Shown here in pieces: positions 1 to 6,849 of a DNA stretch of 8,185 bases. This stretch comes from Acidobacteriota bacterium (GTDB lineage: Bacteria; Acidobacteriota; UBA890; WLXD01): the NCBI GenBank assembly GCA_022571615.1, contig JACZXM010000112.1:1-8185 (forward strand). Reading direction: 5' to 3'. The stretch's first letter is position 1. Every line of letters starts with the position of its first letter. The notes under the pieces are model-generated. The model worked only from the letters and a program-made list of their open reading frames with translations, had not been told where the DNA came from and ran no database searches. Made by a program: the position numbers and the translations under genes.

Positions 1-1097
1 TGGTCCTGTCGCGGGATTTGCTGAACGAAGTATTCGGTCTCGGTCCGATCGACTACCTGCTGGCGGATGATTCGGTCACTGAGATCATGGTAAACGGGCC
101 CGATCAGATCTTCGTCGAGCGCGGCGGGCTGCTCGAATTGACCGGCTATCGATTCACGGGCGAAGAGCAGCTGCGGACGACGATCGAGCGCATCGTCGTC
201 GAGGTCGGAAGAAGGGTCGACGAGAACTCGCCGCTGGTCGACGCGCGGCTCCGCGACGGTTCACGCGTGAACGCGATTATTCCACCGCTGGCTATCGACG
301 GGTCATCGCTGACGATTCGCAAGTTTTCCAGGGATCCGTTGGGCATCGGAGACCTGATCAAATTCGGTTCCATGACCCCGCAGATGGCGGAGTTCCTGCA
401 GGTTTGCGTTGAAGCCCGCAAGAACATTTTGATATCAGGTGGGACGGGTAGCGGCAAGACGACGCTGCTCAATGTGCTATCCGGCTTCATCCCTGAGAAC
501 GAGCGGATCGTTACCATCGAAGACTCGGCGGAGCTGCAGTTGAGTCAAGAGCACGTCGTGCGGCTCGAAACGCGGCCGCCGAACGTCGAGGGTAAGGGCG
601 AGATCGGAATCCGGGATCTGGTCAAGAACTCACTCAGGATGCGGCCGGACCGTATCGTAATTGGTGAGTGCCGCGGTGGCGAAGCGCTGGACATGTTGCA
701 GGCCATGAATACAGGTCATGACGGATCACTCACCACGGTTCACGCTAATACCCCGCGCGACGCTCTGGCTCGTCTGGAGACGATGTCGCTCATGTCCGGC
801 TTGGACCTGCCTGCGCGAGCCATCCGCGAGCAGATCCGTTCGGCCATCGACATCGTCGTGCAGCAAACACGTCTGCGCGACGGATCGCGGAAAGTGATCG
901 CTGTCTCGGAGGTAACCGGTATGGAGGGGAACACGTTTACCATGCTCGACATCTTTGCTTTCAAGCAGCGAGGATTCGAGGCGGGCAAGATACTCGGTAG
1001 CTTCGAGCCGACCGGCAACATCCCGACCTTCCTCGAGGAGCTCCAGGAACAGGGATTCGACGTCCCCCGGGAAATCTTCCTGCAGCAGATCGCCTAG
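1..1097 (+). CDS. cpaF: CpaF/TadA-type secretion ATPase of a Tad (type IVc) pilus system, 5' partial
   Basis: This is the hexameric cytoplasmic ATPase that powers assembly of Tad/Flp pili, or a related export machine, at the inner membrane with TadB and TadC. The reading frame is open to the left edge (first whole codon at 3). The visible part begins inside the family's conserved region (GLGPIDYLL, then [16 protein letters not shown]), so roughly 90-100 N-terminal residues of a protein usually near 450 aa are missing, and the TTG at 18 is not a real start. Counting from the codon at 18, the Walker A motif GGTGSGKT is at residues 141-148, the Asp box [12 protein letters not shown] near 164-175, the Walker B region RPDRIVIGE with Glu217, and the His box [10 protein letters not shown] near 238. 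All catalytic motifs look intact. The family C-terminus ends at TAG 1095-1097, and tadB starts 12 bases later. The CpaF branch, rather than VirB11 or GspE, is favoured by the motifs and by the neighbouring tadB and tadC. Confidence 0.96.
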   Translation, partial: VLSRDLLNEVFGLGPIDYLLADDSVTEIMVNGPDQIFVERGGLLELTGYRFTGEEQLRTTIERIVVEVGRRVDENSPLVDARLRDGSRVNAIIPPLAIDGSSLTIRKFSRDPLGIGDLIKFGSMTPQMAEFLQVCVEARKNILISGGTGSGKTTLLNVLSGFIPENERIVTIEDSAELQLSQEHVVRLETRPPNVEGKGEIGIRDLVKNSLRMRPDRIVIGECRGGEALDMLQAMNTGHDGSLTTVHANTPRDALARLETMSLMSGLDLPARAIREQIRSAIDIVVQQTRLRDGSRKVIAVSEVTGMEGNTFTMLDIFAFKQRGFEAGKILGSFEPTGNIPTFLEELQEQGFDVPREIFLQQIA

Positions 1098-1100
1098 GAG
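1096..1100 (+). promoter_or_regulatory. Shine-Dalgarno site of tadB overlapping the cpaF stop codon
   Basis: AGGAG overlaps the last two bases of the cpaF TAG stop and lies 9 bases before the tadB ATG at 1110. This supports that start and suggests translational coupling of the ATPase and the platform protein. Confidence 0.7.
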
Positions 1101-1109
1101 TAACTGGGA

Positions 1110-1958
1110 ATGGTGTTCTGGATCGTCATCTTCGAATTCGTCGTCTTCGGGTCGCTGGGCTGGTGGTTTGCCGCCGACATTGGCAAGGCCTATCGGCGCT
1201 ACGAGACGTGGGTGTCGCAGGAGATCGAAACCCAGCTGGGTTTTCTCGGCTGGCGCGTGGATCAGGATCGTGGCCGTAGGATGGTGCGCGGACTCCTGGT
1301 CTCCGGGTTCGTGTTCGGGTTTGTCGTCTCCGGTTTCGCCCCGATAGTAGGCATCTTCTTCGCCTTGACGCTCGGGGTGCTGCCGGTGCCGTTGGTGCAT
1401 CTGGCCAGGAGCCGGCGCTGGAAGGCCTTCGATGAACAGGTGCTCGACGCGGTTAATCTGCTTGCCAATGGTCTCAAGTCCGGCCTCGGCCTGCCGCAGG
1501 CGATTCAGGTACTGATTCGCGAAATGGACCCTCCGATCAGCGACGAATTCGATCGCGTGCTCAAGGAAGTGGGCATGGGGCGAACGTTGGACGAGGCGCT
1601 CGAGGCGATGAACGAGCGCATGCAACATCCGGAGTTCGACTTGATCGTTTCATCGATCGTGACCTTGCGGCGCACCGGCGGCAACATGTCGGAAACGTTC
1701 GGGATCATCAGCGAGACGATCAAGGATCGCTTCCTGGTCGAGGGCAAGATCCGAACGGTGACAGCACAGGGCATGATGCAGATGTATATGCTGATTGCCA
1801 CTCCCTACGTGCTCGGAGCGATTCTCTATGCCATGGACCCGGGTCTCATGTCGCCCATGTTCACCACCACGCTGGGCTGGGCTTTTCTCATGCTCATCAC
1901 GTTCCTGTGTTTCCTGGGTTACGTGGTCATCAAGCGTATCGTTACGATAGAGGTCTGA
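1110..1958 (+). CDS. tadB: TadB-type inner-membrane platform protein (T2SSF domain)
   Basis: TadB and TadC form the membrane platform on which the CpaF ATPase acts during Tad pilus assembly. The 282-residue product starts with a hydrophobic helix (about 1-22). A second hydrophobic region spans about 58-98, split by a short polar turn, and two further helices lie near the C-terminus (about 226-242 and 254-276). Between them is a cytoplasmic T2SSF/GspF-like domain, about residues 106-225. It carries the family pattern of LLANGLKSGLGLPQAI, then GRTLDEALEAM, then an LRRTGGNMSE stretch. That pattern is typical of TadB in the position just after CpaF. The ATG at 1110 has a good ribosome binding site at 1096-1100. 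The stop is followed after 3 bases by the tadC start. The length is at or slightly below the family norm, and nothing appears broken. Confidence 0.93.
   Translation: MVFWIVIFEFVVFGSLGWWFAADIGKAYRRYETWVSQEIETQLGFLGWRVDQDRGRRMVRGLLVSGFVFGFVVSGFAPIVGIFFALTLGVLPVPLVHLARSRRWKAFDEQVLDAVNLLANGLKSGLGLPQAIQVLIREMDPPISDEFDRVLKEVGMGRTLDEALEAMNERMQHPEFDLIVSSIVTLRRTGGNMSETFGIISETIKDRFLVEGKIRTVTAQGMMQMYMLIATPYVLGAILYAMDPGLMSPMFTTTLGWAFLMLITFLCFLGYVVIKRIVTIEV
1949..1953 (+). promoter_or_regulatory. Shine-Dalgarno site of tadC inside the end of tadB
   Basis: AGAGG lies within the last codons of tadB, 8 bases before the tadC ATG at 1962. It supports that start and tight coupling of the two platform subunits. 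Confidence 0.6.
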
Positions 1959-1961
1959 GTC

Positions 1962-2849
1962 ATGACGGTCCTCGCGGTCTTCGTGCTGACGCTCATCTCG
2001 GTGACCTACCTGGCGTACACCGCGGTTCCAGACCGCCAGCAGATCGCGGCTGTGTTCGCCGCCGCCGCCGAGCTGGACGCTGGGGGCGAACGACCGACGA
2101 TTTTCAACGTTCGACTCGTGCGGGTCGCGATTGCCAGCATCCTCCCGTATGTGAAGGGGATGGGGTCGGCGAGGTACCGGGACGTGAAACGGGTGCATCT
2201 TCGCCGCGCTGGTTTCGATCCGGGGGTGAGTGTCGACGAGATTCTGGCGTTCAAGGTACTTGCCGCGGGCTTGATCTTTGTCGGCGTTCTCATCTATCCG
2301 ATCCCATTTTTCTTCAAGCTGGTGGCGGCCGCGTTCGGATTCTTCTTCCCCGACATCTGGCTGGTGGATCGCGCCAAGTTCCGCCAGCACCAGATCGTGC
2401 GCGAGCTGCCGTTCATGCTCGACCTACTCGTGTTGCTGGTCGAGGCGGGTTTGGATTTCACGGCGGCTGTTGCCAAGTCGGTCGAAAAGATGAAACCGGG
2501 GCCTCTGCGCAACGAGCTCGATCGAATGCTCAAGGAGGTCCGGCTGGGCGCGTCGCGGAGCGAGGCGCTGCGATCATTGGCCAGGCGGCTCAAGGCCAAG
2601 GAGATCACGACGTTCTCTACTGCGCTGATACAGGCGAGTGAGTTAGGCGCCAGCATCGCCGGCACGCTGCGGCAGCAATCGGAAATCGTGCGCGCCACGC
2701 GGTTCCAGAAAGCAGAGGAACAGGGAAGCAAGGCGTCGCAGAAGATGCTCCTGCCGCTTGTGATGTTCATTCTTCCGGCGGTCGTCCTGATGATCGCCGG
2801 CCCGCTGATAATCAACTTCCTGCGCAGCGGGCTTTCCGGGGGGTTCTGA
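1962..2849 (+). CDS. tadC: TadC-type inner-membrane platform protein (T2SSF domain)
   Basis: This is the second GspF-like platform subunit of the Tad machine, thought to pair with TadB in the inner membrane and to bind the CpaF ATPase. The 295-residue product has an N-terminal membrane helix (about 2-20), a polar linker, and a hydrophobic region (about 88-125) containing one or two helices. The T2SSF domain follows from about residue 143, with the family signature RELPFMLDLLVLLVEAGLDF. Further on are LKEVRLGASRSEALRSLA and the QASELGASIAGTLRQQSE stretch. A long C-terminal membrane helix lies at about 262-288. The signature, the C-terminal helix and the position directly after tadB (3-base gap) support TadC over another F-type protein. 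The stop is followed 4 bases later by the DUF192 start. Confidence 0.93.
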   Translation: MTVLAVFVLTLISVTYLAYTAVPDRQQIAAVFAAAAELDAGGERPTIFNVRLVRVAIASILPYVKGMGSARYRDVKRVHLRRAGFDPGVSVDEILAFKVLAAGLIFVGVLIYPIPFFFKLVAAAFGFFFPDIWLVDRAKFRQHQIVRELPFMLDLLVLLVEAGLDFTAAVAKSVEKMKPGPLRNELDRMLKEVRLGASRSEALRSLARRLKAKEITTFSTALIQASELGASIAGTLRQQSEIVRATRFQKAEEQGSKASQKMLLPLVMFILPAVVLMIAGPLIINFLRSGLSGGF

Positions 2850-2853
2850 CACG

Positions 2854-3174
2854 GTGGTCAAGCTCGGCTCGCTCCGCTCCACGGCCACGCTCCGGGAGCG
2901 GCTGCTCGGCTTGATGGGCAGGTCGGAGGAGGAGATCAGTGGGGGCCTCCTGATCCGGTCCTGTAGATCGGTACATACGTTTGGCATGCGGGTTCCCATC
3001 GACGTTGTCTTCGTCGACCCTCTTCGACGCATTACGCGCGTCTACCATCGGTTGCCTCCCCGGCGACTGGTGTGGGGGGGACGGCAGTGCAAGGACGTCA
3101 TCGAGCTGCCTCCCGGCGCCGCGAAGCAACTGGACCTGAACCCCGGGATGTTGGTGGAATGGAACGACGGCTGA
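2854..3174 (+). CDS. DUF192 family small protein
   Basis: The 106-residue product fits the DUF192 family (PF02643). It has the early RERLLGLMGR segment, a central FGMRVPIDVVFVDP block matching the family pattern of an aromatic/Met stretch before PIDVVFxD, and the closing VIELPPGAAKQLDLNPGM segment. The biochemical role of the family is not established. Many members are exported proteins with signal peptides, but this one has none and consists of little more than the domain, so a cytoplasmic location is likely. The GTG at 2854 is chosen because it sits 4 bases after the tadC stop and the conserved domain begins soon after. The only ribosome-binding-like sequence is a run of six G at 2838-2843, so translation is probably coupled to tadC. 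DUF192 genes recur beside Tad genes, which hints at an accessory role. The 3' end overlaps the next gene by 16 bases. Confidence 0.85.
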   Translation: MVKLGSLRSTATLRERLLGLMGRSEEEISGGLLIRSCRSVHTFGMRVPIDVVFVDPLRRITRVYHRLPPRRLVWGGRQCKDVIELPPGAAKQLDLNPGMLVEWNDG

Positions 3175-4661
3175 CGATCCGGCTACCTGAGGGAGGCACG
3201 AGAGACATCCCCTTGACGGCGCCGGTGTACATCGTGGGCCGGGGCGTCGGGTGTCAGATTCGCATCGCCGATCCCAGCCTGTCGCGCAAGCACGCGCGGT
3301 TGCTGGTCAGCGAGGCGCAGTGCGTGCTCGAGGATCTCGATAGTGGCAACGGCTGCCTGGTGAACGGCCGCAGGGTCACCGAGAGCACGCTCGCGGACGG
3401 AGACACGCTGAAGTTCGGCCGCGTTGTGGCCATCTACTCGGAGCGCTTGCCTGCGGAAGCAGCGCCTGGTGATGCAGGTGGGAGACACGCGCGAACAGGG
3501 CGCGCGCGGCAGCGCACCGGGAGGCTGCGAGGCTATCTGGAAGGCAAGGACTCGCGAAATGTTGATTCCGCAGCGCTGAAGGCACGAGCGGGCGGTTGGG
3601 TGACCAAGGCCGGCCTGCATTGGCGCCGCAAGTTGGTGCTACTGACTGTCGGCATCCTTCTTGTTGGCGGCATGATCATCGGCGGCATCCTGCGCTGGCA
3701 GGCACGCGACGTGTGGGTGGAGCGGGCGGTAAACGCGCTGCGTCCGTTCGCGGCTGACAATCGTTTCGTGCTCGAGCTCGGTCTCGAGAGCACAGACCGG
3801 CTGTCAGGGGCCATGGTCGAAGGCGACGCCCGCATTGCGAACCCGGTGGTCCTGTCTCCCGAAGGCACCGTGCTGTGGCCTAAGAAGCAGGTTGGCATGA
3901 GCTGGGACAACTGGCCTGATGCCCAGCTCGACTACCGGGAGGAATTCTATCGTCTCGGCACCGCGCCTGGTGCACCCGAGACGCGACAACTGTTCCTGGT
4001 GCCGGTACGTTCTCGGGGTCAACATCTCGGATGGGTCGCTGCCGAGTGGGATCGTCGCGTCGCCGGGGATCTAGGCGTCCCATGGGGCATCGTATTCATC
4101 TCGATGGGGTTCCTGGCACTGCTGGCGTATGTGGTGTACGAGGGCGCCTCCGCGTGGGTATCCAGGCCGCTGCAAGCGTTTACCGAGGAGCTCCGCAGCA
4201 GGAGCGTAGGTGAACGGCTCCGTCTGACGCCTCCGGCGGACGTCCCGGAGCTGGTTGAGCTTGCGGACGCGGTTCAGATCGCCATTGCCGCCAAGCGTGG
4301 GGTGTCGAAGTCTTCGGCGAAAGAAGGCGCTTCGGCGACCTTGCACGATTGGGTCGAGGGCCTCCCGGTGGCGATCGCTCTTCTGGACGAGAGCTACCGT
4401 GTCGTAGCTATCAACTCGGAGGGTGCGCGACTGCTCGGAGTGCGGCAGGCAGGAGGCGACAGCATCGGTCACGCGCTCAGCGGGGCGTTCTTCGGTGTAG
4501 AGGTCATCCAGATGCTGAAGAGCTGTGTGCGTGGCCAAACCCAACGTGGGGTGCTGGATTTGGCCCCTCAAGGATCAAGGGGCCAGGTCACAGTCCTGGT
4601 GAGTCGCCCTCAGGTGGCTGCCGGTTATGCGGTCGCGCTGGTGCTCGTGCCAACAGAATGA
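3159..4661 (+). CDS. Receptor-like FHA membrane protein: FHA, TM, extracytoplasmic domain, TM, HAMP-like, PAS-like
   Basis: The 500-residue product is built like a transmembrane receptor. An N-terminal FHA domain (about 1-100), a phosphothreonine-binding fold, keeps its key residues: GR at 27-28, SRKH at 42-45, and S62-x-N64-G65. A basic, Arg-rich linker (about 110-155) leads to a membrane helix at about 157-178. An extracytoplasmic segment (about 180-308) has a Cache-like pattern (VVLSPEGTVLWP, later HLGWVAAEWD). A second helix follows at about 310-330, then a HAMP-like stretch beginning SRPLQAFTEEL (about 333-378) and a PAS-like domain from about 397 (GLPVAIALLDESYRVVAIN) to the end. No kinase, cyclase or phosphatase domain follows. 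The ATG at 3159 is preferred: it gives a typical FHA beginning and a 16-base overlap with the DUF192 gene, while an upstream GTG at 3072 would add 29 residues lying over conserved DUF192 codons. FHA and topology are firm; the Cache, HAMP and PAS labels rest on pattern reading. Confidence 0.85.
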   Translation: MERRLTIRLPEGGTRDIPLTAPVYIVGRGVGCQIRIADPSLSRKHARLLVSEAQCVLEDLDSGNGCLVNGRRVTESTLADGDTLKFGRVVAIYSERLPAEAAPGDAGGRHARTGRARQRTGRLRGYLEGKDSRNVDSAALKARAGGWVTKAGLHWRRKLVLLTVGILLVGGMIIGGILRWQARDVWVERAVNALRPFAADNRFVLELGLESTDRLSGAMVEGDARIANPVVLSPEGTVLWPKKQVGMSWDNWPDAQLDYREEFYRLGTAPGAPETRQLFLVPVRSRGQHLGWVAAEWDRRVAGDLGVPWGIVFISMGFLALLAYVVYEGASAWVSRPLQAFTEELRSRSVGERLRLTPPADVPELVELADAVQIAIAAKRGVSKSSAKEGASATLHDWVEGLPVAIALLDESYRVVAINSEGARLLGVRQAGGDSIGHALSGAFFGVEVIQMLKSCVRGQTQRGVLDLAPQGSRGQVTVLVSRPQVAAGYAVALVLVPTE

Positions 4662-4674
4662 GAGCACAGCGGGT

Positions 4675-4679
4675 GAGGG
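4675..4679 (+). promoter_or_regulatory. Shine-Dalgarno-like site that decides the GTG start at 4684
   Basis: GAGGG lies 4 bases before the GTG at 4684. Spacing is short but usable. It favours this GTG over an in-frame ATG at 4627, which would add 19 residues with no FHA character and overlap the previous gene by 35 bases. Confidence 0.45.
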
Positions 4680-4683
4680 CGGC

Positions 4684-5571
4684 GTGTCGAGTGCCAGGCT
4701 GAAGGTCATCAGCGGCAAACAGAAGGGGACGGTGTGGTCGCTGGCTGAGGGCCGGTTCACTCTCGGCCGCGACGCGGGGTGTGAGTTCGTTCTCGACGAT
4801 GACGGTGCCTCGCGCCGCCACGCGGAGATCTTGGTGTCGGGTGCGCGGATAGCCATCCGTGATCTTCAGAGCACGAACCACACCTACGTCAACCAGCGTC
4901 GGATTGACCAGGCTCAGCTCGTCGATGGTGACGTGGTTGGGATCGGCTCTACTCGCGTCGAGGTAAGGACCCGTCCGGAGTCGCCGGCGCAGCGTCCGAA
5001 GCCCGGCTCGGCGCGGTCGGCCAGGGCCGGCAGGCGTGCTTCCTCCGGGGTGGCAACGCGGCCGGGGCGGACCGTTCGGAGGATCGTCATGATCGCGTGC
5101 ATCGGCATCGTGGGGCTCGGAATCCTATTCATGGTGGTTGGCCGCGAAGATCGTGGCCCCCAGCGACCCATCGCGGAGTCTGGCACGCGGGCGTTATCGC
5201 GGCAGCAACGCGAACAGCCGCCGCAGGTCGCCGCGACAACGCTTGAAGAACTGCCGGGCAACCTGCGCGAAGCTTACGAGCAGGGGCGAACACACTTCCA
5301 ATACGGCAACCTGGCTCGTGCGCGGAGTAGCTTTGAGCGAGTCGTTGCGGAGTATCCGGGTTTCCGCGAAGGTACCCGGAGCCTGGGTCGTGTCAACGAC
5401 CTCATCGATGAGAGACTCGATCGGGCGTTCGCGCGAGCCCGATCGGCACTCGTTGCGGGGCGCTATGAGGAGCTGCGGAGCGCGATTGACACGATAGACT
5501 TCCTCGCCAAGCCGGACGATCCGCGGAGGAGAGAGGCTGAAGCTCTAGCGGCAGAGCTACCCCAACGTTGA
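4684..5571 (+). CDS. FHA-TM-TPR protein (single cytoplasmic FHA domain, extracytoplasmic TPR-like tail)
   Basis: The 295-residue product starts with an FHA domain (about 4-97), which binds phosphothreonine peptides. GR is at 28-29 and SRRH at 43-46. The usual S-x-N-G-T loop reads STNHT at 63-67, so the Gly is replaced by His66 while Ser63 and Asn65 remain. A Pro/Arg/Ser-rich basic linker (about 98-132) precedes one membrane helix (about 133-153); by the positive-inside rule the FHA domain faces the cytoplasm. The remainder is extracytoplasmic. After a Gln/Arg-rich spacer, a TPR-like helical pair (EQGRTHFQYGNLARARSSF, then ERVVAEYPGF) and a further helical segment reach the C-terminus. The TPR tail recalls TadD, the TPR lipoprotein of Tad systems, but is tethered by a membrane helix. 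The start lies 22 bases after the previous stop. A structural adaptor or regulatory role is inferred. Confidence 0.82.
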   Translation: MSSARLKVISGKQKGTVWSLAEGRFTLGRDAGCEFVLDDDGASRRHAEILVSGARIAIRDLQSTNHTYVNQRRIDQAQLVDGDVVGIGSTRVEVRTRPESPAQRPKPGSARSARAGRRASSGVATRPGRTVRRIVMIACIGIVGLGILFMVVGREDRGPQRPIAESGTRALSRQQREQPPQVAATTLEELPGNLREAYEQGRTHFQYGNLARARSSFERVVAEYPGFREGTRSLGRVNDLIDERLDRAFARARSALVAGRYEELRSAIDTIDFLAKPDDPRRREAEALAAELPQR

Positions 5572-5591
5572 TCCATCAGGACTGTGCAGCC

Positions 5592-5597
5592 AAGGGA
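5592..5597 (+). promoter_or_regulatory. Shine-Dalgarno site that decides the ATG start at 5604
   Basis: AAGGGA lies 6 bases before the ATG at 5604, near-ideal spacing. It makes this start better than the in-frame TTG at 5568, which overlaps the previous stop codon and would add 12 residues with no domain content. The intergenic gap is 32 bases, the longest in the window. Confidence 0.7.
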
Positions 5598-5603
5598 TCG
5601 CAG

Positions 5604-6848
5604 ATGAGCGACATCGAGCTGACTCTTATCATCAAACGGCACGACCTGATCCTGGCAGAAGTGACTGTCGACAAGGACGTCATCACCGTGGGCCGTAGCA
5701 GCGACTGCGACATCGTGCTCGCCGATCCTTCCACTTCGTTACGGGCGGCGGAATTCCACCGTCGGGAAGAGGGCCTGTACATCGTCGATCTGGGCAGCCT
5801 TGCCGGTATCCGCGTCGCTGGGGAGCTGGTCGAAGAGCGCCGCCTAGCGCCGGGTGACGAGGTAGAGATCGGGCCGTTCGTCATCCAAGTCGACGGCGAT
5901 GCAGAGCTAGCCGCCGCCGGCGACAAGACCATACTGCTCATAGGCGAGGACGACGAGGCCGTTGTCCCGGGCGACAAAACCGTGCTGATTACCTCGCGGG
6001 TGCAGTTTTACCTGAAGTTGCCGGGCGGCGAGATCCAGGAGCTCTCCGACGGTATCCACATCATAGGCCGCGACCCGAATTGCGAAATCCAACTGAAATC
6101 GGACGTCGTATCGAAGCGACACGCGGAGCTCACCGTGACCTCTGGGTTTGCCGTTCTGAAGGACCTGGGTTCGACGAACGGTACGCTGGTCAATGAGCGT
6201 CCGATTACGGAACAGGTCAGGCTCTCGCCGGGCGATCGCATCGTGATCGGGGAGATCCCGCTGGTGCTGGAGTCTCTCGCTGGGTCCGAGACAGGCTCCG
6301 GCATCACCGACGAGGCAGTGTTGGCCGGAACCGATTTCGACCCCGAGGGCAGTGATTTTTCTTTTGCGACCGAGCTCGAGACGGAAGAAAAGGGAGCAAA
6401 GCCGTCGAGTGGTGCGCGGCTGAGGAAGATTCTCTTGTTCGGTGGAGTCGGGATGCTGGTCTTTCTTGTCGGCCTCATCGCCCTGGGGCGAGGTGCCGGA
6501 TCGCGCCGGCAACCGCCCAAGAGCACAGTTGACCAGACGGAGCCCTCGAACACCCCGAAGCCGCTGAACGAAGCGGAGCTGGTCGCTCTGGGCGAGACGG
6601 CGATGCAAGCCGGTGAGGTGTGGGAGGCAGTCACGCATTGGGAAAAGGCATTGCAGCTGGGATCCGGAAGCCAGGACTTGATCGACCGCTACGCCAGGCT
6701 CATGTATCGAATCGGGTTGGTGTACGAAGGCGTCGGTGAGTTCGAAGACGCGGTCGTGACGTGGGATCGGCTGGTCGAGGCAGTGCCGGATTCTTCGCAT
6801 CCCGAGGTCGTGCGCGCCCGAGCTCGGCTCTTGCGGTATCAGCGCTAG
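5604..6848 (+). CDS. Double-FHA membrane protein: degenerate FHA, GDKT linker, canonical FHA, TM, TPR-like tail
   Basis: The 414-residue product carries two FHA domains. The first (about 5-97) keeps GR at 30-31, but its binding loops are changed: the expected S-x-R-H reads SLRAA (45-49) and S-x-N-G-T reads SLAGI (65-69), so phosphothreonine binding is doubtful. A linker (about 98-132) contains GDKT twice (106-109 and 123-126), each followed by hydrophobic residues. The second FHA domain (about 133-225) is canonical: GR 155-156, SKRH 170-173, STNGT 190-194. An acidic linker and a short basic stretch precede one membrane helix (about 276-296). After a Pro-rich spacer comes a TPR-like C-terminus (GETAMQAGEVWEAVTHWEKAL, then IGLVYEGVGEFEDAVVTW). 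The FHA half should be cytoplasmic and the TPR half outside. It shares its layout with the preceding gene, suggesting related roles. The next gene starts 1 base after the stop. Confidence 0.85.
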   Translation: MSDIELTLIIKRHDLILAEVTVDKDVITVGRSSDCDIVLADPSTSLRAAEFHRREEGLYIVDLGSLAGIRVAGELVEERRLAPGDEVEIGPFVIQVDGDAELAAAGDKTILLIGEDDEAVVPGDKTVLITSRVQFYLKLPGGEIQELSDGIHIIGRDPNCEIQLKSDVVSKRHAELTVTSGFAVLKDLGSTNGTLVNERPITEQVRLSPGDRIVIGEIPLVLESLAGSETGSGITDEAVLAGTDFDPEGSDFSFATELETEEKGAKPSSGARLRKILLFGGVGMLVFLVGLIALGRGAGSRRQPPKSTVDQTEPSNTPKPLNEAELVALGETAMQAGEVWEAVTHWEKALQLGSGSQDLIDRYARLMYRIGLVYEGVGEFEDAVVTWDRLVEAVPDSSHPEVVRARARLLRYQR

Positions 6849-6849
6849 C

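Noticed and set aside
18..20. TTG as the start codon of the CpaF-type ATPase
   Set aside because: The frame is open to the window edge and conserved CpaF sequence is already under way at this point, so the gene starts upstream of the window.
726..1628. 300-codon open frame on the minus strand across cpaF and tadB
   Set aside because: It lies antisense to two genes with clear family motifs, spans their boundary, and its translation is rich in His, Arg, Glu and Pro with no recognisable domain. It is a by-product of high GC.
1650..2390. 246-codon open frame on the minus strand across tadB and tadC
   Set aside because: Antisense to well-supported genes, of charged low-complexity composition, and with no domain.
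1907..2641. 244-codon open frame on the plus strand overlapping tadB and tadC
   Set aside because: An out-of-frame shadow of tadC; the translation is Arg/Gly-rich and lacks membrane helices or motifs, while the tadC frame has both.
3072..3158. Upstream GTG start extending the FHA receptor protein by 29 residues
   Set aside because: The added residues lie over conserved DUF192 codons and look like out-of-frame translation; the FHA sequence begins naturally at the ATG at 3159.
4640..4700. Possible frameshift separating a histidine kinase domain from the PAS-like end of the receptor
   Set aside because: The downstream gene encodes an FHA domain from its first residues in its own frame, and no kinase H-box or ATP-binding motifs were seen in any frame after 4661.
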